From Alphaproteobacteria bacterium (GTDB taxonomy: Bacteria; Pseudomonadota; Alphaproteobacteria; Micropepsales; Micropepsaceae), in contig JAFBAL010000031.1 of assembly GCA_019247845.1 (NCBI GenBank), forward strand, positions 16,155 to 80,154: a stretch of DNA of 64,000 nt, read 5' to 3'. This document shows, piece after piece, positions 16,227-26,028 of the stretch; the first letter of the stretch is position 1, and each line of letters opens with the position of its first letter. Position numbers and translations under genes: made by a program. The notes under the pieces were generated by a model. The model made no database searches, was not told the origin of the DNA, and saw only the letters and a list, made by a program, of their open reading frames with translations.

Positions 16227-16807
16227 CGATCGTGAAGCCCGAGGCGCCGAAGGAAGGATATGGCGTGGTGGAGCAGGCGCTTGGCGTGCTCTCCGATCAT
16301 CCGGCGGTCATGGCGTTGCTTGCTCCGGCGAACACGGTGGAGGTAATGCCGCCCCTAGCCGTTCATATGCTCGATCGCGACGAGATCATGCGGGGTGCCG
16401 TGGCTTCGCAGAAGCCTGTGGCGACGTGGCGATATTTGATCGGCAGCGGCCAGGCGATGGGAGCGGCGGACCTGCATGTCCGCGACGGTGCGTTGCACTT
16501 TGCGCGCTTGGATCACGGCCGGATCGTGCAGCAGCTGTACAAGGCGCTTACGCTTGCGGACGCTGTATTCAGCGCACGCGAAGATGAGGTGAAACTGGCA
16601 ATCGTCGAGTCTCCCCCGCTATACGCTGCGGCGCTATGGCTCAAGTCCTTGGGACCCGATCCGGAGCGCGATTGCTTTATTCCTTATTTCGACGGCACGC
16701 AGGAAGGGCCGGCGATACAGCCGCGCTCCGACTATCTCGATGTCCTCAAAGCCAAGCTGGAGGAACGCAAGGGCGTTGCGCGGTTCGCCGAGCGCCCGTC
16801 CAACTGA
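16223..16807 (+). CDS. uncharacterised protein, third gene of the C70-protease cassette
   Basis: Not recognised. A soluble 194-residue protein starting with GTG that overlaps the protease stop (GTGA), preceded by GGAGGTGGA, a strong ribosome site. No signal peptide, membrane segment or catalytic motif is evident. It is of mixed alpha/beta type with a helix-rich centre (RIVQQLYKALTLADAVFSARED) and a charged C-terminus. Tight coupling suggests it acts with the protease, perhaps as substrate, inhibitor or immunity protein. Confidence 0.72.
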   Translation: MTIVKPEAPKEGYGVVEQALGVLSDHPAVMALLAPANTVEVMPPLAVHMLDRDEIMRGAVASQKPVATWRYLIGSGQAMGAADLHVRDGALHFARLDHGRIVQQLYKALTLADAVFSAREDEVKLAIVESPPLYAAALWLKSLGPDPERDCFIPYFDGTQEGPAIQPRSDYLDVLKAKLEERKGVARFAERPSN

Positions 16808-16814
16808 GCAGCGC

Positions 16815-17429
16815 TCACCACGTTTCGCCGAGCGGCACGTATCCCGGCGTCGTCGCCACGCGTGCGAGCCAGGCCCCGACCTTGGGATAGCGCGTCAGGT
16901 CGAAGCCGCCCTCGCCGGCGCAATGCGTATAGCCGTAGAGCGCGATGTCGGCGATGGAATAGCTTTTCCCCGCGAACCAGTCGCGTCCGGCCAGGTGCGT
17001 CTCCATCACGGCGAGCGCGGCGTTGCCCTTCTCATGCCATTCGCCGACGAGATGGCGCTTCTTGTCGAGCTCCGCCTTGGGCGCGTAGGCGAGCCAGAAG
17101 CGCGCCACCGCGATATAGGGCTCGTGGCTGTACTGCTCGAAGAACATCCACTGATGCGCCTCGGCCCGGCCCCAGCGGTCGTCGGGGATCAGCGCGCTGT
17201 CCTCGGCCAGGTACCACAGGATCGCGCCGGATTCGGGCAGGAAGCGGCCGTCGCCGAGCTCGAGCATCGGCACGCGGCCGTTGGGATTCTTCGAAAGATA
17301 GCCGGGCGTGCGCGTCGTGCCGTCGTGCAATCCGTAGTCCTTGAGCGCGAGCTGGATGCCGAGCTGGCGCGCGGCCAGACGGACCTTGTAGCAGTTTCCG
17401 GAAATATGCATCTCGTGAAGCGTGAGCAT
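16815..17429 (-). CDS. glutathione S-transferase family protein
   Basis: 204-residue cytosolic GST. N-terminal thioredoxin-like domain (HEMHISGNCYKVRLAARQLG, then the NPNGRVPMLELGDGRFLPESGAIL glutathione-binding block) and an alpha-helical C-terminal domain with the SIADIALYGYTH N-capping motif. It resembles the bacterial GstA/YfcG-like group that conjugates or reduces small electrophiles. One of four GST genes in the window. The start at 17429 begins the canonical beta strand MLTLHEM; upstream open frame is not family-like. Confidence 0.9.
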   Translation of the reverse strand: MLTLHEMHISGNCYKVRLAARQLGIQLALKDYGLHDGTTRTPGYLSKNPNGRVPMLELGDGRFLPESGAILWYLAEDSALIPDDRWGRAEAHQWMFFEQYSHEPYIAVARFWLAYAPKAELDKKRHLVGEWHEKGNAALAVMETHLAGRDWFAGKSYSIADIALYGYTHCAGEGGFDLTRYPKVGAWLARVATTPGYVPLGETW

Positions 17430-17467
17430 GGGCGCGGCCTTTCCAAATCGCGTCCACCATGCCCGAT

Positions 17468-18049
17468 TCATGCATGCGTGTTTCGCTTGGGTCCTTTGCG
17501 CGGTTTCGGACCCACGGTGCGCACGATCACGCCGCAGGCGACGCGGTCGCCGGAATTGCCCGCGGGCTGGCTGGTATAGTCGTCGCCCCTGGCATGGACG
17601 ACGATCGCAGCCCCGTCGCGGTCGAAGATGGACTTCTTGCCGTTGCCGAGCGCGAAGAGGCTGGTCAGGGTCGATGCGTGCAGCGTGCCGTCCGCGGCCG
17701 CGAACTGGTTGGGCAGGTCGCCCGGATGCGGCCCGCCCTTCGACAGGAAGCCGTGCAGCTTGGGCTCCGGCGAGAAATGCGGGCCGGCGGCGGTGAACTT
17801 CGACTTCGCATCGCAGTTGGCCGAGGTGTGGACGTGGACCGCGTGCGCGCCGGGGCTCAGGCCGCGCAGGTCGAAGGTGACGAGCACGCCGTGATTGGTC
17901 TGTGCGAAATCGACCTGGCCCGCCTTGCTGCCGTCGAGCAGCGCCATCTTCGCCACCGCATGCGGCTTGGGGGCGGCGAGGCTTGGCCCGGCCCAAAGAG
18001 AAAGGCACAATAGACAAAGGCCCGATGACGGCGCGGCGAAGCGTTGCAT
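17468..18049 (-). CDS. sodC: Cu/Zn superoxide dismutase, periplasmic
   Basis: Detoxifies superoxide in the periplasm. The signal peptide (about residues 1-25, ending SLAAP) precedes the SOD domain. Metal-ligand motifs are visible: HVH (72-74), GPHFSP (His91), GGPHPGDLPN (His108, Asp111) and VVHARGDDY, with the disulfide Cys at 79 and in the GDRVACGVI box. At 193 residues the length is normal, with a basic C-terminal tail. Monocistronic; the next minus-strand gene is the GST 38 nt downstream. Confidence 0.94.
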   Translation of the reverse strand: MQRFAAPSSGLCLLCLSLWAGPSLAAPKPHAVAKMALLDGSKAGQVDFAQTNHGVLVTFDLRGLSPGAHAVHVHTSANCDAKSKFTAAGPHFSPEPKLHGFLSKGGPHPGDLPNQFAAADGTLHASTLTSLFALGNGKKSIFDRDGAAIVVHARGDDYTSQPAGNSGDRVACGVIVRTVGPKPRKGPKRNTHA

Positions 18050-18100
18050 GGCGATCCCCCTCTGGTAGCCGTCGTCTATAACACAACCTTGGAGAGATCA

Positions 18101-18499
18101 ATGAGGTTCTGGCCCGTTTTGGCTTTCGCCGTTCCGGCCGTGCCCGCCGCGGCCGCGCCGCTGCCGATGGACGTTCCGGTGACCTTGGGCAGCGTCGAGA
18201 CCGTGTGCACGGGCATCGGCGAGGGCAAGAACGATCCGCGCTGGAAGGCCTATCCGATCCGCGTCGAGTTCGCCGACGCCGCCGCGCATTACATCGCCGG
18301 CGCGCATGTCGCGCTTGCCGGCGCCGACGGAACGACGATGGCCGAGCTCGATTGCTCGGGTTCCTGGGTGCTTTTCAAGACGCCGCGCGGGCTCTATTCG
18401 GTGACGGGCCGCATCGGCACGGAAACGGCGAGCGGCAAATTCCAGACGCCGATGACGGGACAGATGCGCCTGGTGCTGCGGTTTCCTTCCGCGCAATGA
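18101..18499 (+). CDS. small secreted protein of unknown function
   Basis: Not recognised. 132 residues with a clear signal peptide (MRFWPVLAFAVPAVPAAAA). The mature part is beta-rich with two Cys (ETVCTGIGEGKNDPRW, ELDCSG) that may pair. The sequence KNDPRWKAYPIRVEFADAAAHYIAGAHVAL suggests a small carboxypeptidase-regulatory-like or immunoglobulin-like beta sandwich (weak). GGAGAG lies 6 nt upstream of the ATG. It is followed at once by three palindromic repeats. Divergent from sodC. Confidence 0.75.
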   Translation: MRFWPVLAFAVPAVPAAAAPLPMDVPVTLGSVETVCTGIGEGKNDPRWKAYPIRVEFADAAAHYIAGAHVALAGADGTTMAELDCSGSWVLFKTPRGLYSVTGRIGTETASGKFQTPMTGQMRLVLRFPSAQ

Positions 18500-18505
18500 A
18501 CGCTG

Positions 18506-18595
18506 GATGGCCGGGTCGAGCCCTGCCGCGAAGGAATGGATGGCCGGTTCAAGCCCGGCCGCGAATGGATGGATGGCCGGGTCACGCCGGCCATG
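18506..18595. repeat. three tandem copies of the GGCCGGG extragenic palindrome
   Basis: Three successive units beginning GGATGGCCGG at about 18506, 18538 and 18571, each with a complete or partial CCGGCC right arm, directly after the stop of the small secreted protein. The same family occurs at 10151-10170 and 10360-10380. The tandem arrangement resembles clustered REP-type elements (a BIME-like unit). Confidence 0.8.
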
Positions 18596-18600
18596 AACGA

Positions 18601-18632
18601 AACGGGCGGCGGGATCGCTCCCACCGCCCGTT
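18601..18632 (-). terminator. intrinsic terminator of the cold-shock gene
   Basis: Fourteen-base inverted repeat AACGGGCGGCGGGA/TCCCACCGCCCGTT with one G-T mismatch and a TCGC loop, 20 nt beyond the csp stop. On the minus strand it is followed by a short T-containing run (TTTCGTT). Confidence 0.75.
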
Positions 18633-18652
18633 CCCCACGAAGTTCAAAAGCC

Positions 18653-18856
18653 TTAGACGGCCTTGAGGTTCGCCGCCTTGGCGCCGCGCGCGTCGGGAAC
18701 GACGTCGAACGACACTTTCTGGCCTTCCTGCAGGGTGCGCATGCCCGCCGCTTCGACGGCCGTGGCATGGACGAACACGTCCTTGCCGCCGCCTTCCGGC
18801 GAGATGAATCCGAAGCCCTTGGAGGTGTTGAAGAACTTCACAGTTCCGATGGTCAT
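18653..18856 (-). CDS. cold-shock domain protein
   Basis: 67-residue CspA-type nucleic-acid-binding protein that melts RNA structure and aids translation or transcription antitermination. RNP1 (KGFGFISPE) and RNP2 ([10 protein letters not shown]) are intact, and [14 protein letters not shown] is the canonical start. ATG at 18856 gives the standard length; the frame stays open 66 nt upstream. A purine-rich GGAAA element lies upstream. The long gene-free region after 18856 is probably a structured 5' leader, usual for this family. A hairpin terminator follows the gene. Confidence 0.95.
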   Translation of the reverse strand: MTIGTVKFFNTSKGFGFISPEGGGKDVFVHATAVEAAGMRTLQEGQKVSFDVVPDARGAKAANLKAV

Positions 18857-19115
18857 TGAGATTTTCCTAGTCAAGATCCGCGCGAGCGACATGCCCGAAC
18901 GGGTGCGGTGGCGAACGATCATCGGAAGTTTAGCTGTCTCGTCCAGGCGCGCACTCAGGCGAGTCGGGAATTCAAACAGATGCGCTTCAACTGACGTGAC
19001 ACCATCGCGTTGACGCTATGTAATCATTTTGCGCGACCGATACAAGCTTGGCACACGAGGTCGCGCGGAATTGGCCGTTTGGCGCTGCATGTTGCGGCGC
19101 GGCGGGCGCGCGGCA
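18857..19115. other. gene-free region upstream of the cold-shock gene
   Basis: About 260 nt without a supported gene, between the GreA-like stop and the csp start. It probably contains the csp promoter and 5' leader (minus strand). I see no unambiguous -35/-10 pair; a TAAACT-like -10 lies about 70 nt upstream of csp. Confidence 0.4.
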
Positions 19116-19568
19116 CTAAGGCTCGACGCTGAGGACCTCGATTTCGCCCTTCGGCTTCTCCATTTCGACGACGTCGCCGGCGCGCGCGCCGAGCAGCGCC
19201 TGGGCCAGCGGGCTGCGCCAGCTGATCGTGCCCGAGGCCGGCGCGGCTTCGTCTTCGCCCGCGATGCGGAAGGTTTGCGTTCTTCCGTTCCGCGCGATCG
19301 TCACGCGCGTGCCGAAGGCGACGCTGCCGTCCGCGGCCGGTTTCACGATCTCCGCGCGGCCGCGCTGCGTCGCCCAATAACGCAGGTCGCGCTCCAGCGT
19401 TTCGCGCAGCAGCACGTTGCTCTCGGTCTTGAGCGCGGCTTCGATCCGCGCGATTTCGGATTCGATGTGTGCGTAGCCTTGCGCGGTGACGAGGTTCGGC
19501 CCCTCGGCCACCATCCGCTCGGGCGGCGGGGCGGACGACGCGGTCTCTTTCACGAAGGCGCGGGACAT
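19116..19568 (-). CDS. GreA/GreB-family transcription factor
   Basis: 150-residue protein related to transcript-cleavage factors that bind the RNA polymerase secondary channel. Residues 1-65 hold the MSRAFVKE start and the coiled-coil region (YAHIESEIARIEAAL), and residues 95-150 the FKBP-like C-terminal domain ending VEMEKPKGEIEVLSVEP. The acidic tip typical of GreA/GreB is weak, so it may be a regulatory member rather than a cleavage factor. ATG at 19568 gives the conserved MSRAFVKE start. Monocistronic. Confidence 0.85.
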   Translation of the reverse strand: MSRAFVKETASSAPPPERMVAEGPNLVTAQGYAHIESEIARIEAALKTESNVLLRETLERDLRYWATQRGRAEIVKPAADGSVAFGTRVTIARNGRTQTFRIAGEDEAAPASGTISWRSPLAQALLGARAGDVVEMEKPKGEIEVLSVEP

Positions 19569-19630
19569 GAAAGCAGGATAGCGCCGCCCGGCCGGATAGG
19601 GCCAGGGCGGCGCCATCCCTCAAGGATGGA

Positions 19631-19939
19631 TCAGTGGTCGTCGCTGTCGTGGTCGCCGTCGCCATGCGCCGGATGGACCTCGACCCAGGCGTTCTTGTCG
19701 CTGTCCCAATAGCCGTAGGTGCCGCTGACGTCGTGCCAGTGGTAGTGATGGGCTTTCCAGTCCCAATTGTCGTCGTAGTAGACGACCTTCACCTGCGGAT
19801 AGTCGTAGCGGACGGTGCTGTGCCAGCAGTCGCCGCGGTCGTTGCAGACGACGAAAGCCGAGGCGCCGGTCGCGGTTAGCGCCAGCGCAGCGGCGCCCGC
19901 GAGCGCTGCCAGGGCGCCTTTTCCGATGATGTTGGTCAT
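19631..19939 (-). CDS. small secreted His/Asp-rich protein
   Basis: Not recognised. 102 residues with a signal peptide (about residues 1-27). The mature part is rich in Tyr, Trp, His and Asp (HHYHWHDVSGTYGYWD) and ends in a metal-binding-looking tail HPAHGDGDHDSDDH. Two Cys (VVCNDRGDCWH) may pair. Similar small proteins are common in Rhizobiales envelopes; a metal-binding or surface role is inferred from composition only. Confidence 0.75.
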   Translation of the reverse strand: MTNIIGKGALAALAGAAALALTATGASAFVVCNDRGDCWHSTVRYDYPQVKVVYYDDNWDWKAHHYHWHDVSGTYGYWDSDKNAWVEVHPAHGDGDHDSDDH

Positions 19940-20112
19940 GGGGGTTTCTCCAATAGATGTGATGATCCGTCCCCCTCCTATGAGATGAAAACCCGCAAGC
20001 GCAGGGTTGTGTTCCGCGAGTTCCATAGTGAACGGTTGTTAAGTTTTGCGAATGCGAAGCGGTTACGCGCTCGCGGCAGCGCGGCGGCGCAGCGGAGACG
20101 ACTTGGCGCGAT

Positions 20113-21078
20113 CTACGCGCTGCGCCGTCCCTCGATGCACCAGGCGATCGGTGCGCCGTCCGCCTTGCGCAGCACCGACACTGCGGCGACCGCGCCGAGC
20201 TGGCGCAGCGGCCCCAGCCAGCCCTCCAGCTCCGCCGGCGCGACGCAGCACGAATCCATCGCTTCCAGGATGGTCAGCTCCGGCGACAGCGACGCCTCGA
20301 GCGCGTGCCACGCGGCAGCGCGCGCGCTCGCATCCGCCGCGCGCGCACGAAGGGGAAGGATGCGCGCGAGCTCGTCCACCAGCGCGTCGCCCGGATGGCC
20401 GAGGCGCAGCGCCTGCAGCTTCGCGTCCAGCGCGAAAGCCTGTCCGGCCAGGAACGCGTCGCGCATCGCCGGCGCGAGCGCGGCCAGGATCGCGTTCAGC
20501 CGCGCGCGGTTGGTCGCCACGACCGAGCTCTGCGCATGATGCACCACGAACGCGAAGCGCGCCGCCGGCGCCAGCACGCGCGCGAGCCGGTGCGCGGTCT
20601 TGTGCGTGCGGCTGTATTCGAAGCCGAACTGGCTGATCGCGGCGTCGAAGCTCGCGGGCGCGAAGGGCATCGACTCCATCGGCGTGCCGGGGATGAGGGT
20701 GAGGGCGACGTCCCTCGGCGCCGGGACGTCGGCAAAATCGATGCCGGTGAGCGCGAGGTCGCGCCCGCCGCGCGCCGCAAGCAGCGCGCCCGACGCCGCT
20801 CCCACGCCGCAGCCCAGATCGAGCACGCGAATAGGGCCGCTGCTGTTGCTGCTGCTGCTGCTGTTGCCGCCGCCGCTGCTGCCGCCGCCGCCGCTGCTGC
20901 CGCCGCACGGCGGAAGCGTCGCGGCAAAGGCCGCCCACCGCGCGCGCAGCGCCGCGGCGATCTCCGGCGCCCCGCCGATGCAGGCGAGCCGCGATTGCGG
21001 ATCGCGCCACAGCGCCGTCCACGCATCCTGCGCCCGCGACCGCTCGGGCCGCGTCCGCATCCTGTCGCGAAGCTCCAT
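20113..21078 (-). CDS. SAM-dependent methyltransferase (BioC/UbiE-like) with low-complexity linker
   Basis: Class I methyltransferase. Motif I is VLDLGCGVG (about residues 85-93), followed by LTGIDFAD and an MPFAPASFDAAISQFGFEY block typical of the Methyltransf_11 group. Before motif I lies a Gly/Ser/Asn stretch (about residues 59-80) encoded by GGN/AGC triplet repeats, absent from ordinary family members. The C-terminal helical domain is unassigned. The start at 21078 has GGGGAA upstream. Substrate unknown; single gene between the secreted protein and the ImmA fusion gene. Confidence 0.8.
   Translation of the reverse strand: MELRDRMRTRPERSRAQDAWTALWRDPQSRLACIGGAPEIAAALRARWAAFAATLPPCGGSSGGGGSSGGGNSSSSSNSSGPIRVLDLGCGVGAASGALLAARGGRDLALTGIDFADVPAPRDVALTLIPGTPMESMPFAPASFDAAISQFGFEYSRTHKTAHRLARVLAPAARFAFVVHHAQSSVVATNRARLNAILAALAPAMRDAFLAGQAFALDAKLQALRLGHPGDALVDELARILPLRARAADASARAAAWHALEASLSPELTILEAMDSCCVAPAELEGWLGPLRQLGAVAAVSVLRKADGAPIAWCIEGRRSA
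20838..20912. repeat. trinucleotide (GCN/CCG) repeat tract inside the methyltransferase gene
   Basis: Runs of CTG/TTG and CCG triplets on the plus strand encode alternating Ser/Asn and Gly blocks in the methyltransferase. The period of three keeps the frame, so length variants would only change the linker. Confidence 0.8.
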
Positions 21079-21269
21079 ACGTTCCCCAGTGAAGCCTTGA
21101 CGCGATGACACCGCGCCCGAGCGCACGGCGCCAATGACAGGCGCGTGAGGGCGCCGCTGCGCGGTTCACGTGTTCGCGAACGATCGAGCGACTAATGACG
21201 TTGGCGTGAGGGAGGGGCGGAGTGGATCACGAGTGCGAGAACGAGTGCGTCGACGGGGCGCACAAGGCT

Positions 21270-23276
21270 TCAGCTTCGAAAGTCCGCCACGGCCTGCACC
21301 GTGCCGTGCCGCGTCCGGCGGACGAAGAACTCGACGTCGGCGGACAGCTTGCCGGAACGCCGCTCGCCGCATCCCAAAGTGCCGCCGATCTTGAGGAGCT
21401 CTTCGGTCGCCGCAGGCTCCGGCGATTCCTCGATAGCTTTTTTGTAGTCGTGCGCGATCAGCAGGCGGCGCAACTGCCAGAGGCGCTTCGCGGCCGTGGA
21501 TACCGAGACCTCGAACTTGTCGGGAAAGTCCAGCCAATCCGCCAGCGTCGAGACGACCTGTTCCCCGAAGCGATCCACCTGGCTGGCAGGCATCAGGAAT
21601 GCCGCCGCGAAGAGGTCGCAGAACCTTTCCTCGTCCTTGAACACCTGCTCGTTCTCGACGGCCCCGCCGCCATAGGTGAGCGGACGCGTGGCGGCATCGA
21701 CGAGCGCATGTCCGAGCTCGTGCGCTTCGGTGAACTTTTGCCGCGTCGGCTCATCGTTCTTGTTCAGCGCGACGACGGCGCAAGGGCCGAAATACCCTTC
21801 CGGAATCCGATAGCCGGAAACCGTCATGGCGACTTGAACCGCCTTGGCGTTCATAGCGCGCAGGATTTGGTACGGCTTCACCGCGAAGGACTCGATCTCG
21901 AGTCTTCTGCGCAGCTCTTCAGCCGCAGCTTCCGGCTCCAGAGGCAGGTCGGAGAGAACGTCGTCGCGATCCGATTCAAATCGGAGCCGCAGCTCGTGGG
22001 CGATCGTGTAGTCGTTCCTGGCCGCCTCGACGATCGAGACGAAGTCGGCAAGGTCCTTCTTCTTTCTCCTCTTCGTGGTCGGCTTGCTCATCGGGCAATG
22101 TCCGCGGGCGACGTTCATCAGCTCCAGGCGGGGCAGCATCGTGTCGTCCTTCCAGCGATTGCCCAGAAAGCCTTCCAGGCTCGCCGCGATCTGAGGCTGC
22201 CGCTGCCGCCTCGGCTTGAGCTCGACAATGGTCACGTTGTGAACGGCGAAGATGTCGAGCGGCAGCTGGTCGACGTTCGTCGTCAGCACCAGCATCGGCA
22301 GGTGGCGGCCGGCAGCGCGCACCAGCAGCGACGACATCGTGCCGTGGGAAACCGGCGACGCGGCGTCGGCGACGGCCACGATTCCGTTCGATCGGTTCAG
22401 CGCCTCGTCTATGTGCTGCACGCGTTCGTGCTTGCGCAGACCGTCGAATTGCCGGAGGTCGAGAATCTGCTCCGGACCGCCGACGGATGCCGGCCACTGC
22501 CGCCGGGCTTCGGTCGCGAAATCCTCCTTGGCATGGACGAGCGATATCTGCCGCGGATAGCCGAACCGGGTCTTGTTCTGGAAGGTCGGACCGCAGCCTT
22601 CGGCGATGCGTACCGCCAGGTCGATGAAGCTCGCCTCGCTCAGCGCGCGCGCCAGGGAGATCGCGTTGCGCGCGGCCCGGCGTTGCAGGTTGGACAATTG
22701 CCAGGGATTGGTCGTCTGGATGAAGCGCAGATCTTCGAGGGTACGCACCTCCCTGAGCGATACGATCACGTCCTTGCTCTTGACGCACAGTTCGTGGCTG
22801 CAATCCGGCTCTACCGGATGTACATAGTCCCTGCCGATGCGCGCGCGGACGACGTCGAGCGGACGGCCGAAATTGGCTTCGTACAGCGCGAAGAACATGC
22901 CGAGCGCGAAATGCGATGCGCCCCGCGTCAGGTCGCTGTTCGACTCGATGTATAGACCGAGCGCCGCCGCGCGCGCGGTGACGATCTTGGCGACCTCTTC
23001 GATGATTGGACGGATCTCGAGATTCTGGATGTCGAGCGTATGCCGCGCGGCCATGACCAAAGCGACGCAGCCGACGGGCTCGCCCGGGAATTTTTCGCGC
23101 GCGAAGGCAAGGGCGCTGTCCAGCGCGACGGCAGGACCGTTGGGCGCATACGGACAGGTGTCATAGGCATAAGGTCCGGAGCTCAGCGACTGATACTGGC
23201 TGAAGCCGGGAACGAAGCCGGATTTGAGGATGGCTGCGATATTCTTCTGCGATGACCCGTGAAGACCTACCAGCAT
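21270..23276 (-). CDS. three-part fusion: ADP-ribosyltransferase-like, deoxyribosyltransferase-like and ImmA/IrrE metallopeptidase
   Basis: 668 residues. Residues 1-175 resemble a mono-ADP-ribosyltransferase fold: LHGSSQKNIAAILKSGF at the start (His6) and HELCVKSKDVIVSL near 161-174 (Glu162), the usual first and last strands; this part is inferred. Residues 240-355 look like a nucleoside 2-deoxyribosyltransferase-type Rossmann domain (SNGIVAVADAASPVSHGTMSSLL). Residues 396-668 correspond to a full ImmA/IrrE peptidase, with HELGH zinc motif (His519, Glu520, His523) and DEERFCDLFAAAFLMP supplying the third ligand. No partner XRE repressor is adjacent. Composition is less GC-rich than its neighbours, which fits transfer. 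Downstream of uvrB, 199 nt apart. Confidence 0.75.
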   Translation of the reverse strand: MLVGLHGSSQKNIAAILKSGFVPGFSQYQSLSSGPYAYDTCPYAPNGPAVALDSALAFAREKFPGEPVGCVALVMAARHTLDIQNLEIRPIIEEVAKIVTARAAALGLYIESNSDLTRGASHFALGMFFALYEANFGRPLDVVRARIGRDYVHPVEPDCSHELCVKSKDVIVSLREVRTLEDLRFIQTTNPWQLSNLQRRAARNAISLARALSEASFIDLAVRIAEGCGPTFQNKTRFGYPRQISLVHAKEDFATEARRQWPASVGGPEQILDLRQFDGLRKHERVQHIDEALNRSNGIVAVADAASPVSHGTMSSLLVRAAGRHLPMLVLTTNVDQLPLDIFAVHNVTIVELKPRRQRQPQIAASLEGFLGNRWKDDTMLPRLELMNVARGHCPMSKPTTKRRKKKDLADFVSIVEAARNDYTIAHELRLRFESDRDDVLSDLPLEPEAAAEELRRRLEIESFAVKPYQILRAMNAKAVQVAMTVSGYRIPEGYFGPCAVVALNKNDEPTRQKFTEAHELGHALVDAATRPLTYGGGAVENEQVFKDEERFCDLFAAAFLMPASQVDRFGEQVVSTLADWLDFPDKFEVSVSTAAKRLWQLRRLLIAHDYKKAIEESPEPAATEELLKIGGTLGCGERRSGKLSADVEFFVRRTRHGTVQAVADFRS

Positions 23277-23475
23277 ACGCTGCCCCCACCTACATCATGA
23301 CGCTATTTTTTCGCTGACCACAACTTGCTGTTAACCAACGCTACAAATACGTGAAGGCTGGGGCAAAGTCCATATACTCAAACTGGGTATAACACAAAGT
23401 TGCCGTTTTGTTCCGGGCAAAAATATGAAAATCGCAAGTAAAGAGCGCGAGTAGGTTCATGCGGCCCGCGAGGTC
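23277..23475. other. AT-rich intergenic region between uvrB and the ImmA fusion gene
   Basis: 199 nt, clearly lower in GC than the surroundings. It holds an imperfect palindrome (TATAC...GTATA, 23373-23391) about 100 nt upstream of the fusion gene and TTGCC/GGCAA inverted repeats near 23401-23420. It probably contains the fusion gene's promoter; no gene is supported. Confidence 0.55.
23373..23391. promoter_or_regulatory. candidate operator upstream of the ImmA fusion gene
   Basis: Imperfect palindrome TATACTC-AAACT-GGGTATA (one mismatch between arms), of the size bound by XRE-type repressors. It overlaps a possible -10 (TATACC) on the minus strand. Regulation is inferred only from position and symmetry. 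Confidence 0.4.
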
Positions 23476-25953
<2,478 letters not shown>

Positions 25954-25967
25954 GCCGCCAATATAGT
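25954..25967 (-). promoter_or_regulatory. uvrB promoter element ACTATATTG, probably leaderless start
   Basis: Minus-strand ACTATATTG (25967 to 25959), five bases (GCGGC), then the ATG at 25953. TATATT could be the -10 box, placing the transcription start at the ATG. The 9-mer and spacing are identical to uvrC. A -35 box is not convincing. Confidence 0.5.
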
Positions 25968-26028
25968 GTGTACGGCACGGATTTGCAGCCACCGACGGTA
26001 CGGCTGCTGACACGCCTGGAGGTGGATC

